DNA of 39,348 nt from Methylobacterium sp. J-068 (lineage in GTDB: Bacteria > Pseudomonadota > Alphaproteobacteria > Rhizobiales > Beijerinckiaceae), in the NCBI RefSeq assembly GCF_022829445.1, contig NZ_JAKSXY010000017.1, positions 1 through 39,348 of the forward strand, written 5' to 3'. Of the stretch, positions 15,971 through 23,887 are shown piece after piece. Below the pieces are notes generated by a model. The model did not search any database and was not told the DNA's origin. It was given only the letters and a program-made list of their open reading frames with translations. Both the position numbers and the translations under genes were made by a program. Each line of letters starts with the position of its first letter. Positions within the stretch are counted from its first letter, which is position 1.

Positions 15971-16576
15971 ATGCTCGACCGGTCCGCCTTCGCTTCGAGT
16001 CGCGTCGCCATCGTTGGTAACGCTCCGGGGCTTGATGCCGCCGCCGCGATCGACGGGGCGCCCCGCGTCGTGCGCTTCAACAACGCGCCAGGTTTCGGGG
16101 GCCACGCCGGGTCTCGGGTCACCCACCTTGCCCTGGTCAATCGCGGCGGGCAGATGCGCGAGTGGCTCGCCGATCCGCGCTTCCTGGATCGCCCGGCGGT
16201 CCGGCATGCGGACGCCTTCATTCTGCCCTTCCCAGGGCTCCCCGCCGAGCACAACAGGCCCGAACAGGTGTGCTGGACCCGCGAGGCAGTGGCTCGGCTG
16301 GCTCCCCTCGGCAGACCCATTCACATCCTGCCCGAGGCCCTTCACGAGGCGGCGCGCCAGCGTCTCGCTCCCGGCACGGTCGGGCGGCCCAACCCGAGCA
16401 CCGGCTTCCTGGTGACGCTGGCGTTCCTGCTCGGCGCCCCCCTCAGGCGTGGCTCGATCGAAGCCTACGGCTTCGGCTTCGACGGCTGGCCCGGCCATCC
16501 CTGGGCGGCCGAGCGCGCCTGGTTCCGGCAGGCCGAGGCGGACGGGCAGCTGCGGCTCCATCCTTGTCACCCGTGA
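15971..16576 (+). CDS. GT29 sialyltransferase-like protein
   Basis: A 201-residue protein, shorter than eukaryotic sialyltransferases. VAIVGNAPGLDAAAAIDG (about residues 12-29) followed by PRVVRFNNAPGF matches the L-sialylmotif pattern (GN.., then VxRFN). NPSTGFLVTLAFLLGAP (about residues 140-156) matches the S-motif P(S/T)TG, and a late YGFGFDGWPGHPW adds an aromatic cluster. GT29 enzymes use CMP-activated sugars such as CMP-Neu5Ac. Bacterial relatives may use CMP-Kdo or CMP-pseudaminic acid; no such sugar biosynthesis genes are in this window. The ATG at 15971 is the only good start. Confidence 0.65.
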   Translation: MLDRSAFASSRVAIVGNAPGLDAAAAIDGAPRVVRFNNAPGFGGHAGSRVTHLALVNRGGQMREWLADPRFLDRPAVRHADAFILPFPGLPAEHNRPEQVCWTREAVARLAPLGRPIHILPEALHEAARQRLAPGTVGRPNPSTGFLVTLAFLLGAPLRRGSIEAYGFGFDGWPGHPWAAERAWFRQAEADGQLRLHPCHP

Positions 16577-16604
16577 CCGCTGCAAGCAGGATCCCGTGCA
16601 TCCG

Positions 16605-17249
16605 ATGCCCACTCTCATCACCGTCCTGAAGAGCGGCGGCCGCTACGACGCGACCTGGGTCGAGCGCCTTGCCCGGGGCGTGCGCCGCCACGCCCCATCC
16701 TTCGACCGGATCCTCTGCCTTACGGATCTTCCCCTCGCGGTGGCCGACGTGGAGCGGGTGCCGCTCCGGCACGACTGGCCGGCCTGGTGGGCGAAGATGG
16801 AAGCGTTCCGCCCCGGGCTCACAACCGGGCCGACGCTGCTTTGCGATCTCGACACTGTCCTGACCGGGCCGGCCAATGCCCTGGCTGAGCTGGGCCTCAC
16901 CGCCATGGAGGACTACTTCCACAAGGGTCGCGTCTCCAGCGCCTTGCTGCGATGGCCCGGCGGAGCGCTGGATTTCCTCTACGCCGCCTTCGCGGCCGAG
17001 CCGGAGCGCTGGATGGTGCCCGGCGCCTGCGGACCGGTGCCGAACGCCGTCCATGGGGACCAAGTCGTCATCGATCGCCTGCTACGCCGGGAGGGCCTGC
17101 ATCCAGAGTTTTTCCAACGCCGCTACCCCGAACTGCTCGACTTCTACGACCCGCGGCGGGCCGATCACGGCCCGGTGGTCATCTTCATCGGTGACTCGAA
17201 GCCCGACACCGCGAGCGGCCCGGTCCGGGCGGCGTGGACCGAGGTCTAA
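16605..17249 (+). CDS. DxD-type glycosyltransferase of unknown specificity
   Basis: The 214-residue protein begins MPTLITVLKSGGRYDATWV; the GTG at 16596 is an alternative start, near AGCAGGA. DWPAWWAKMEAFRPG leads into LLCDLDTVLTGPANAL (about residues 76-91), whose DLD would bind Mn and the nucleotide. Further on are GACGPVPNAVHGDQVVIDRLL, reminiscent of GT8-like acceptor loops, and a FYDPR segment. The pattern occurs in hypothetical glycosyltransferases clustered with other GT genes. It lies 28 bases behind the GT29-like stop, so the two are cotranscribed. Confidence 0.7.
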   Translation: MPTLITVLKSGGRYDATWVERLARGVRRHAPSFDRILCLTDLPLAVADVERVPLRHDWPAWWAKMEAFRPGLTTGPTLLCDLDTVLTGPANALAELGLTAMEDYFHKGRVSSALLRWPGGALDFLYAAFAAEPERWMVPGACGPVPNAVHGDQVVIDRLLRREGLHPEFFQRRYPELLDFYDPRRADHGPVVIFIGDSKPDTASGPVRAAWTEV

Positions 17250-17383
17250 TCGGCTGCGGAAACCGACTTGCCGGTATCCCCATCACCGCTTGTGCCGTGT
17301 CCGCTTCAGGCCAATCACCGTCTCGTCGCGGGCCGGCAGGGAATGATCCATTCCGGTCTTCGACCGCCGTCGATCAAGCCGTC

Positions 17384-17427
17384 GCAAAGCGGACCTCCCA
17401 AGAGTCTGCAACGGGTCATGAGCTGTC
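17384..17427. repeat. Left copy of an imperfect 44-bp direct repeat around the IS91 element
   Basis: This 44-base segment begins GCAAAGCGGACCTCCCAAGA. It matches 20042-20085 at 36 of 44 positions without gaps, in the same orientation. The similarity is too low for a fresh target duplication. Confidence 0.7.
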
Positions 17428-17745
17428 CCCGCGGCCATGTCCAACCTGAAGAGTTTCGGGCGCCGCGAGGCGTACGAAAGTCGTGGAAGAACGAACCCGC
17501 GGGATGGCAGGCGCAGAGCTATGGGGATTTTGGCAGACCGTCGTCCCCAACGAGGGACGGAAGGCGCGTGAACACCGTCGCCGGGGTGCCTGAGCGCTTC
17601 CGGATTGCCCGGTCTCCGGCCTTTGGCGGAGCGCGACAGGGTCGGGCGACAGCGTTCGTGAAGACCATTCCGGCGTTCGGCACGCGGAGAGGCGTACCCC
17701 GAGGTGCGCCTCCTCGGATGTGTGGTGGTGCTAGGCCATGCCGGG

Positions 17746-18954
17746 TCATGGCGTACACGCCCGGTTCGGTGCGGCGCTGAACGGCGGCCCGCGCGGCTGG
17801 TACCAGCCCGCGAAGGAGCCGACGGTTCTCATGGGACCGCCGCAGCGGGGGCAAGGCGGTCGAACGTCGGACGCAGCGTCTCGGGTGTCCGGTTCAGGGT
17901 CGGTGGATCGCGGCGGGGGCGGTGTGCCGAGGATCGCGCGGATGTGGGCCAGACCGGCCTTCCGGTTCGAGCCGGCGAGGAAGCCGTAGTGCCGGATGCG
18001 GTGGAAGCCGCGCGGCAGGACATGGAGGAGGAAGCGCCTGATGAACTCCGTGGCGGAGAGGGTCATGACCCGCGCCTGCCCGGCTTCGGCGCGCCGATAG
18101 TCCTTGACGCGGAAGCTGACGTTTTCCCCGTCGAAGGCGAGGATGCGCCGGCTGGAGATGGCGACGCGGTGGGTGTAGCGCGACAGATAGGCGAGCACGG
18201 CCTTCGGTCCGGCGAAGGGCGGCTTGGCGTAGACGACCCAGCGCTTACCGCGCACCGGGGCGAGCGCGCGGACGAAGGCCTTGGCGTCGGAGAGCGGGGC
18301 CAGGGTGCCGAAGAAACCGAGCGTCCCGGCCTCGTGGAGGGCGGCGAGCCCTTCGAGGAACAGGCGGCGGAACAGCATGCCCAGCACCCGCACCGGCAGG
18401 AGGAAGGCAGGGCGCGACGCGACCCATCGGGTCCCGTCCGGCGAGAGGCCGCCGCCGGGCACGATCATGTGGAGATGGGGATGGTGGGTCATGGCCGAGC
18501 CCCAAGTGTGGAGCACGGCGGTGAGGCCGATGCGGGCACCGAGATGCTTCGGGTCGGCGGCGATCCGCGTCAGGGTCGCGCTCGCTGCCCGGAACAGCAG
18601 GTCGTAGACGGCGGCCTTGTTCTGGAAAGCGATGGCGGCGATCTCGGCGGGCAGGGTGAAGACGACGTGGAAGTAGCCGACCGGGAGCAGGTCGGCCTCG
18701 CGCGCGGCGAGCCAGTCGCGCGCCGCCGCGCCCTGACAGCGTGGGCAGTGCCGATTGCGGCAGGAGTTGTAGGCGACGCGCAGGTGGCCGCACGCGTCGC
18801 AGCCCTCGACATGCCCGCCGAGGCTGGCCGTGCGGCACTGCTCGACCGCCGCCATCACCTTGAGCGCCGCCAGGTTCAGGTGCCCGGCCCCATCGGCGCG
18901 ATAGGCGGGACCGGCGGTGCGGAAGACGTCGGCCAGCTCGATCGCGGCTTGCAT
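17746..18954 (-). CDS. IS91-family HUH transposase
   Basis: The 402-residue protein starts at the ATG at 18954 (MQAAIELADVFRTAGPAYR), four bases after the recombinase stop; an overlapping start at 18996 is less likely. The N-terminal zinc-binding part has CDACGHLRVAYNSCRNRHCPRC. The HUH motif is in HHPHLHMIVPGGGL (about residue 160), and the catalytic tyrosine region is in LAYLSRYTHRVAISSRR (about residue 250). IS91 transposases nick one strand at oriIS and drive rolling-circle transposition. All key motifs are present and the length is normal, so it appears functional. Confidence 0.9.
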   Translation of the reverse strand: MQAAIELADVFRTAGPAYRADGAGHLNLAALKVMAAVEQCRTASLGGHVEGCDACGHLRVAYNSCRNRHCPRCQGAAARDWLAAREADLLPVGYFHVVFTLPAEIAAIAFQNKAAVYDLLFRAASATLTRIAADPKHLGARIGLTAVLHTWGSAMTHHPHLHMIVPGGGLSPDGTRWVASRPAFLLPVRVLGMLFRRLFLEGLAALHEAGTLGFFGTLAPLSDAKAFVRALAPVRGKRWVVYAKPPFAGPKAVLAYLSRYTHRVAISSRRILAFDGENVSFRVKDYRRAEAGQARVMTLSATEFIRRFLLHVLPRGFHRIRHYGFLAGSNRKAGLAHIRAILGTPPPPRSTDPEPDTRDAASDVRPPCPRCGGPMRTVGSFAGWYQPRGPPFSAAPNRACTP

Positions 18955-18958
18955 CGCC

Positions 18959-19867
18959 TCAGCCCGGCGCCGGGCCGTCCGTGTGGAACAGGGCAAGCCT
19001 GTCGAGGGGGCTCGTCACGGCCCGCACCGTCCGGGTGGCGACCTTGGCGTAGAGCGCCGTGGTGTCGAGCCGGGCGTGTCCCAGCAGCACCTGGATGACG
19101 CGGATGTCGACGCCGTCCTCCAGGAGGTGGGTGGCGAAGGAGTGGCGCAGGGTATGGGGACCGACACGCTTGGGGATCCCGGCCGACCGGGCCGCCTCCA
19201 CCACGATGCGGTGAAGCTGGCGCGTGCTGATCGGCCGGGCCCAGTCCTGTCCGGGAAACAGCCAACCCTCGCGATGCAGGACGCCCTGCCGGTGTCCCTC
19301 GGTCCACCAGCGCCGCATGAGACCCAGAAGATCGGCGGACAGCATCGCGTTGCGGTCGCGGCCGCCTTTGCCACGCTCGACCCGCAGGAGCATGCGCGTC
19401 GAGTCGACATCGCCGACCTTGAGCGCCGCGACTTCGGCCATCCGCAGTCCCGCGCCGTAGGCGACCGACAGGGCCGCCAGATGCTTGAGGCAGACCGTGG
19501 CGCCGAGCAGCCGGCGCACCTCGTCGGCGCTCAGGACGTCGGGCAGCGGGCGCGGATGGTTGAGGCGGACCAGCCTGCGAGCGAGGTCGGGCCGCTCGAT
19601 CGTATGGACGAAGAAGAACCGCAGGGCCGAGACGATGGCATTCATCGTCGGCACCCCGAGGCCAACCTCCTGCTGCGCGATCTGGAAACGGCGCAGGTCG
19701 TCGACGGTCGCCGTGTCGGGCGAGCGCCGCAGGAACGTCGCCAGACGCCCGACATCACGAAGGTAGTTGCGCTGTGTCTCACGCGAGAACCGACGCAGGG
19801 TCATGTCGTCGACGAGGCGCTGGCGCAGCGAGCCCACGGCAGCGGCGGGAACGGCAAGGATGGTCAT
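18959..19867 (-). CDS. Tyrosine recombinase of the IS91 element
   Basis: A 302-residue protein from ATG 19867, with GGAG eight bases upstream. The N-terminal SAM-like domain (about 15-100) has LRRFSRETQRNYLRDVGRL. The catalytic domain has AYGAGLRMAEVAALKVGDVD (first Arg), HTLRHSFATHLLEDG (H-x-x-R) and LLGHARLDTTALYAK, ending with the nucleophile Tyr. It is the accessory integrase-like protein found upstream of some IS91-group transposases, where it may process ends or aid integration. The catalytic R-H-R-H-Y set appears complete. Confidence 0.9.
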   Translation of the reverse strand: MTILAVPAAAVGSLRQRLVDDMTLRRFSRETQRNYLRDVGRLATFLRRSPDTATVDDLRRFQIAQQEVGLGVPTMNAIVSALRFFFVHTIERPDLARRLVRLNHPRPLPDVLSADEVRRLLGATVCLKHLAALSVAYGAGLRMAEVAALKVGDVDSTRMLLRVERGKGGRDRNAMLSADLLGLMRRWWTEGHRQGVLHREGWLFPGQDWARPISTRQLHRIVVEAARSAGIPKRVGPHTLRHSFATHLLEDGVDIRVIQVLLGHARLDTTALYAKVATRTVRAVTSPLDRLALFHTDGPAPG

Positions 19868-20041
19868 GGGATGGCTCCATTCGGATGAAGGGAGCCACGA
19901 TCGTCCGCCCAGGCCAGGCAACGCTCAATCAGCGCAGGGCGCTCGTCTCAATCCGAAAACCTCGAAGCTGCCACCCATCCCGCGTGAGCGGGTTCGTTCA
20001 CCCACCCGACCCGGACGTAGCTCATCCTCCACCAAGCTTCC

Positions 20042-20085
20042 GCGAAGCGGACCTTCCAAGGGTCTGTGAAGGGTCGTGAGCGGTC
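20042..20085. repeat. Right copy of the imperfect 44-bp direct repeat
   Basis: The segment begins GCGAAGCGGACCTTCCAAGG and is the diverged partner of 17384-17427 (36 of 44 identical). It lies just outside the start of the recombinase gene leader. Confidence 0.7.
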
Positions 20086-20100
20086 GGTCTCGAATGTCAG

Positions 20101-20311
20101 TCACCCTACGAGACCCGCCTGCGCCACCTTCAGAACGTCCCGGCACTCCCGCCGGAAAGCCACTGCCTCGGCCACGTAGAAGCCCGTTCGATAGGCCCCG
20201 TTCCGCTCACCCTTGGGGCGCGCCGGACCCTTTGGCGCCGCCGTGGAGCCGACATCGCGCCTTCACCCTGATCGCTGGCGACAGGCACGGCGTCCCTGCC
20301 CTGTTACACCG
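20101..20311 (-). pseudogene. Frameshifted HGGxSTG-domain gene remnant
   Basis: Read leftward from 20311, one frame gives RCNRAGTPCLSPAI, then RCRLHGGAKGSGAP. A second frame then continues KGERNGAYRTGFYVAEAV, with a tail ending QAGLVG and a TGA at 20103-20101. An extra C in the CCCC run near 20220 joins the two frames. The pattern is plainly the same family as the intact 88-residue protein at 3806-4072. The 5' end is missing where IS630 sequence begins. Confidence 0.75.
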
Positions 20312-20403
20312 ACCCCGAACCGCGCGGCCGCCTGGCGACGCGAGGTCACGGCTGCAGCCTGCACCACGCGCACCCGCAGATCCTGGCTGTAGGGTCGGCC
20401 CAT
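20305..20403 (-). pseudogene. IS630-family transposase N-terminal fragment
   Basis: From the ATG at 20403 the frame reads MGRPYSQDLRVRVVQA and SRRQAAARFGVGV, the helix-turn-helix start of IS630/ISRj-type transposases. After about 33 codons it leaves the family and runs into the HGGxSTG relic. The DDE domain is missing, so this is a dead fragment. Confidence 0.75.
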
Positions 20404-20434
20404 GCTTCGCTCCTTCTTCAGAGCGATCAGTGAA

Positions 20435-20689
20435 TCAGCCAAACAGCTCCACGTGAACCCCACCCGACCGATTCAGCGCAGCCCGAAAACGCTCTAGCCG
20501 CATGTGCCAGCCCACGTAGTCAGTGTGCGGGGCCTCGATGCCGACCGCACCAGGGGCATCCATCGCGACAGAGGCAGTCACGGGCGAGGCTCGCTTGAGG
20601 TGCCGGCTCAGTGCCTCGACGATGCGCTTTTTCTCGTCCTCCGAGGGAAGCTTCGCGATTACCGGCACCTTTGCAGCTTTAGATTTCAC
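20435..20689 (-). CDS. Small hypothetical protein
   Basis: An 84-residue product from a GTG at 20689, starting with a basic KSKAAKVP segment, an EDEKKRIVEALSRHLKR helix and a C-terminal part with HTDYVGWHMRLERFRAAL. The charge pattern and helical periodicity are protein-like, but I recognise no family. The gene is convergent with nothing and ends 32 bases beyond the IS630 fragment. A nucleic-acid-associated role is only a guess from the basic N terminus. Confidence 0.5.
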   Translation of the reverse strand: MKSKAAKVPVIAKLPSEDEKKRIVEALSRHLKRASPVTASVAMDAPGAVGIEAPHTDYVGWHMRLERFRAALNRSGGVHVELFG

Positions 20690-20947
20690 GCTGGCGCTCC
20701 CGTCTCACACGCTCACAATTCGGCCTGAAATTCCAAGCGCTTCTGTTGACAGATTGGGTAGGACATGAACCTTATTGAAAAGGCATGATATCAGATCAGG
20801 ACATCGTATTTTCAGAAATTTGATCGATTGAGACTTGATTTGTGCAGGATTGACGTGGATGGGGTTAGCTACCAGAGCTTGGAGGAGCATGAAGTGCACG
20901 AGTTGCCTGAAGCTAAAGATACAACCGAAACAAAGCGGTGCAACTAC

Positions 20948-21424
20948 ATGACCTTAACGGTCGATATCGTAACAGCTTTTGTGTCTAACAATTCCATTCC
21001 CGTGAGTGAACTCGCCAACCTACTTACCTCTGTGCATACGGCGGTCAGCGGCCTCATCAGTAGTGAATCTTCAGGTCCTGCCAAGGACGCTATCGCGAAG
21101 GCAGCGCCGGCCCAGGTCAAGAAGTCGATCACGCCCGAGGCACTCATCAGCTTCGAAGACGGCAAGCCTTACAAGACGTTGAAGCGGCATCTAACGCTTC
21201 GCGGTCTCTCGCCCGAGGCGTACCGGGCGAAGCACGGCCTTCCGGCCGACTACCCAATGACCTGTGCCAATTACTCGGCGCAGCGCTCCGAGTTAGCTCG
21301 CGGTTTGGGATTAGGGCAGCAGCGGAGAAGCTACGCCAAGGCTGCTGGTGCGGAGGAGACGGTCTCGAAGGGACCGGGCGACCCGAAGAAGGCTGGTCGA
21401 CCGCGCAAGGTTTCCGCAGCCTGA
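20948..21424 (+). CDS. Ros/MucR-family transcriptional regulator lacking zinc ligands
   Basis: The 158-residue protein from ATG 20948 contains the MucR core SITPEALISFEDGKPYKTLKRHL (residues about 60-82, in two runs) followed by SPEAYRAKHGLPADYPM. MucR proteins normally place Cys before the LEDG segment and a second His after KRH; here the positions are Ser68 and Arg85, with only His81 kept, so a standard zinc finger is not expected. Zinc-free Ros/MucR relatives are known and still bind DNA. The C-terminal KKAGRPRK (148-154) resembles an AT-hook. MucR regulators bind AT-rich DNA and control surface polysaccharide and motility genes; a glycan island and a chemoreceptor are nearby. Confidence 0.85.
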   Translation: MTLTVDIVTAFVSNNSIPVSELANLLTSVHTAVSGLISSESSGPAKDAIAKAAPAQVKKSITPEALISFEDGKPYKTLKRHLTLRGLSPEAYRAKHGLPADYPMTCANYSAQRSELARGLGLGQQRRSYAKAAGAEETVSKGPGDPKKAGRPRKVSAA

Positions 21425-21542
21425 TTCCGTTTGAGGGGTCACCCCATCTCGACACGAGTGAGCCCGCTTGGCTCGACACCGAACGGACTCAAAACAGACA
21501 AGATACTTCACATGAGCGGAAGAGCGTGCTTCAAAGTGACGA

Positions 21543-21614
21543 GCTAGGTGGGCGAGTGGCGAGCCAGTTGCCGGGAACGGCTTCGCAGGTCCGGTTCGAA
21601 TCCGGTCCCCAGCA
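21543..21614 (+). tRNA. tRNA-like sequence, degenerate
   Basis: The T arm is clear: TCCGG, loop TTCGAAT, then CCGGT (21590-21606), with four of five pairs. The acceptor arms GCTAGGT and CCCCAGC pair at five of seven positions. The D arm is GGC, nine-base loop, GCC. The anticodon stem AGTTG/CGGCT holds two G-U pairs. The loop reads CCGGGAA, so the anticodon would be GGG (proline), but position 33 is C instead of the near-invariant U. CCA is not encoded. It may be a decayed tRNA or an integration-site remnant; it could also be a diverged functional tRNA. Confidence 0.45.
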
Positions 21615-21694
21615 TCCAATACCAGCATTGGTAGACTGAATCCGGACAATTACAAAGCCCATCATTCGTAAATTTGATTTGGCTGTACGAACGT

Positions 21695-21952
21695 TCAGGC
21701 TGCTATCCCGAGACAATCAGCTTCCTGCTCGGTTGCCGTGTTATAGCAGGCGCTTGCCATCAAAAGATGTTGCTGCTTCCGCATCGTGCGCAACAGCTTC
21801 TCGATAGCAGCTAGGTCGGCGTGCGCTTCGGTCGAATTCAGATCGTCTGCTTCGAGGAAGGCAATCTGGATCATTGTATCGACCCTGCGCGCCTCTCCTT
21901 TCGCGATGATCCGCTCCAGAGCGCCAAGACCGTCTTCCGCTAATCCAATCAT
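21695..21952 (-). CDS. Small helical hypothetical protein
   Basis: An 85-residue acidic protein starting MIGLAEDGLGALERII, with long predicted helices around ADLAAIEKLLRTMRKQQHLL and two cysteines near the C terminus. There is no known motif. It lies upstream of, and divergent from, the chemoreceptor gene, separated by an AT-rich 243-base leader. The function is unknown. Confidence 0.5.
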   Translation of the reverse strand: MIGLAEDGLGALERIIAKGEARRVDTMIQIAFLEADDLNSTEAHADLAAIEKLLRTMRKQQHLLMASACYNTATEQEADCLGIAA

Positions 21953-22195
21953 CTAGTCCCTCATCCTGAGAAAACTCAGTTACAGAGCATGGTTAAAAAA
22001 TTCTTAATATAACGAAATAGCATCAGATTTCAGGAAAGTATCATAGGATAATTTCGTATCGTTCACGAAAATGTGTCGCAAATAATTTTCTACGTAAATG
22101 GATTAAATTAACTTACACGACAATCTTGGCGAAATACCAAACCTGATTGTTGTTTCCGATTCGAGACAACTTCAAGATGTTTCGTCGAGGCTTCT
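21953..22195. promoter_or_regulatory. AT-rich leader of the chemoreceptor gene
   Basis: This 243-base region is strikingly AT-rich against the GC-rich genes around it, with runs such as GGTTAAAAAATTCTTAATATAA and AATTATTTTCTACGTAAATGG-like stretches. It must carry the promoters of the small leftward gene and of the chemoreceptor. AT-rich DNA is the known preference of MucR-type regulators, one of which is encoded 500 bases away, so a binding site here is a reasonable guess. Confidence 0.5.
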
Positions 22196-23887
22196 ATGCG
22201 CATTCATCTCTCGGTCAAAACCGCCCTTGCTGCCGCATTTGGTGCACTTGCTTTAATCAGTGCCGTGCAAGGCGGGATTTCCATCAATAAGCTCGTTTCT
22301 ATCCGGCATGAAGTTAGAGAAGTGGCTACTAACTGGTTACCTTCTGTAATAGCAATCAATGAAATCAAAGCGGCAGCCGCTGAGGTTCGGATCAAGCAGC
22401 TGCGTCTGCTCGCTCTATCGACAACACCCGCTCAGCTAGCTGAAAATGAGGTGCAATTACAGGCGGCGCAAGCTCAGATTACAGCGGCGCGTAAGGTCTA
22501 TGAGCCAATGATCGCGACTGCGGAGGAACGCAAGCTCTATGAGGCTTTCAGCACCGAGTGGCGTCAGTTCGAAGCTATTTCCAACGATGCTGCGCGCTTG
22601 GCCGCGGTCGATCGGCGTGCCGACGCCCTTGCGTTGATTGGCAAACAAGAAAACGTCGATCTCTACAACAATATTCGTACCTTACTTTCACGCGATGTCG
22701 CGCTAAACGAGCACGGTGCGCGTGAGGAAGCGAATGCTGCTGGCATCGACGTCGATGCCGCGTCAACGGCTGCATACATTGCAGTCTCGTTCGCCGTTGC
22801 CGCTGCTCTCGGCGCTATGGCATTCAGCTGGCTGCGTGTGTCTCGTCCCATTGAGACGATGACGGATGCCATGGCGCGGCTGGCCAAGGGGGATGTGACA
22901 ATTGTCATCCCGGCAGTGGGACGAAGAGATGAGATTGGGGCCATGGCCGGCACGGTGCAGATCTTCAAGGACAACCTGATCCGTACACGACAGCTGGAAG
23001 CGGATACGGCGCATGCGCGGCTTGCAGCGGAGGAGCAGCGTAAAGCCGGCATGCGTCAGATGGCTGATAGCTTCGAAGCAGCCGTCGGTGGCATCATCGG
23101 GATGGTATCGTCATCGGCCACCGAGCTGCAGGCCACAGCCCAGACTATGACGGCCACGGCCACCGAGACAGCCTCGCAATCCACGACTGTCGCTGCGGCA
23201 GCCGAGGAAGCCTCGTCGAACGTCAATACGGTCGCAGCGGCTGCCGAGGAACTTGGCTCCTCCGTGCAGGAGATCGGCCGTCAGGTCGATGGCTCTGCTT
23301 CACTCGCGCACAGTGCCGTGGCTGAGGCCGATCAGACCGCCGCGTTGGTACAGGAGCTGAGCGGAGCAGTTGCGAAGATCGGTGATGTGGTGACGATGAT
23401 CGCGACCATCGCGGGGCAGACCAACCTGCTGGCGCTCAACGCCACCATCGAGGCGGCCCGCGCCGGTGAGGCGGGACGCGGCTTCGCGGTGGTCGCGGCC
23501 GAGGTCAAGGAACTCGCCAATCAGACCGCGAAGGCGACCGCAGAGATCAGTCGACAGATTACCCAGATCCAAGGAGCGACAGGCCAAGCGGTTCAAGCCA
23601 TAGGTGGGATCACGTCTCGCATCCAGGAGATCAGCAGCGTCGCGACGTCCATTGCTGCGGCTGTCGAGGAGCAGGGTGCGGCGACCCAGGAGATCGTGCG
23701 CAATGTCTCTCAAGCGGCGATGGGTACGAGCGAGGTGACGAGCAACATCACGGGCGTGGCCCGTGCTGCTGAGGACACGGGAGCCGCTGCCAGTCAGGTT
23801 CTGGGCGCGGCTGCGGAACTGTCACGCCAGTCTGAAAGCCTCCACGCGGAGGTCACCCGCTTTCTGGCCACGGTACGAGCTGCCTGA
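22196..23887 (+). CDS. Methyl-accepting chemotaxis protein
   Basis: A 563-residue receptor. TM1 is at about residues 8-30 and TM2 at about 192-213; the helical region between them is a four-helix-bundle-like periplasmic sensor. HAMP follows at about 214-270 with DEIGAM. The cytoplasmic hairpin tip is near residues 400-435, with [21 protein letters not shown] followed by [14 protein letters not shown]. The protein ends FLATVRAA and has no NWETF-type pentapeptide for CheR/CheB tethering. It would couple a ligand signal to CheA. The stop codon (23885-23887) lies directly at the left end of the inserted IS5 element. Confidence 0.9.
   Translation: MRIHLSVKTALAAAFGALALISAVQGGISINKLVSIRHEVREVATNWLPSVIAINEIKAAAAEVRIKQLRLLALSTTPAQLAENEVQLQAAQAQITAARKVYEPMIATAEERKLYEAFSTEWRQFEAISNDAARLAAVDRRADALALIGKQENVDLYNNIRTLLSRDVALNEHGAREEANAAGIDVDAASTAAYIAVSFAVAAALGAMAFSWLRVSRPIETMTDAMARLAKGDVTIVIPAVGRRDEIGAMAGTVQIFKDNLIRTRQLEADTAHARLAAEEQRKAGMRQMADSFEAAVGGIIGMVSSSATELQATAQTMTATATETASQSTTVAAAAEEASSNVNTVAAAAEELGSSVQEIGRQVDGSASLAHSAVAEADQTAALVQELSGAVAKIGDVVTMIATIAGQTNLLALNATIEAARAGEAGRGFAVVAAEVKELANQTAKATAEISRQITQIQGATGQAVQAIGGITSRIQEISSVATSIAAAVEEQGAATQEIVRNVSQAAMGTSEVTSNITGVARAAEDTGAAASQVLGAAAELSRQSESLHAEVTRFLATVRAA

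Larger units (their letters stand above)
17428..20041 (-). mobile_element. IS91-family element with accessory tyrosine recombinase
   Basis: Approximate boundaries are set by the direct repeats; the true ends (oriIS and terIS) were not located. The element has a tyrosine recombinase gene and a HUH transposase gene, both leftward and four bases apart. The roughly 500 bases at 17250-17745 hold no credible gene; part of them probably belongs to the element end. IS91 elements move by rolling-circle replication and can carry flanking genes, which matters here because the glycosyltransferase island lies on the transposase 3' side. Confidence 0.65.

Noticed and set aside
17268..17780. A 170-codon frame between the glycan island and the transposase
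   Set aside because: Low complexity, no motif and position at the likely IS91 end; probably non-coding.
17704..19098. A 464-codon plus-strand frame over the IS91 transposase
   Set aside because: It lies antisense to the HUH transposase, which has all family motifs.
20746..20777. TTGACA-like promoter upstream of the MucR-type gene
   Set aside because: The best -10 match lies about 20 bases away, which is too far for a standard promoter.
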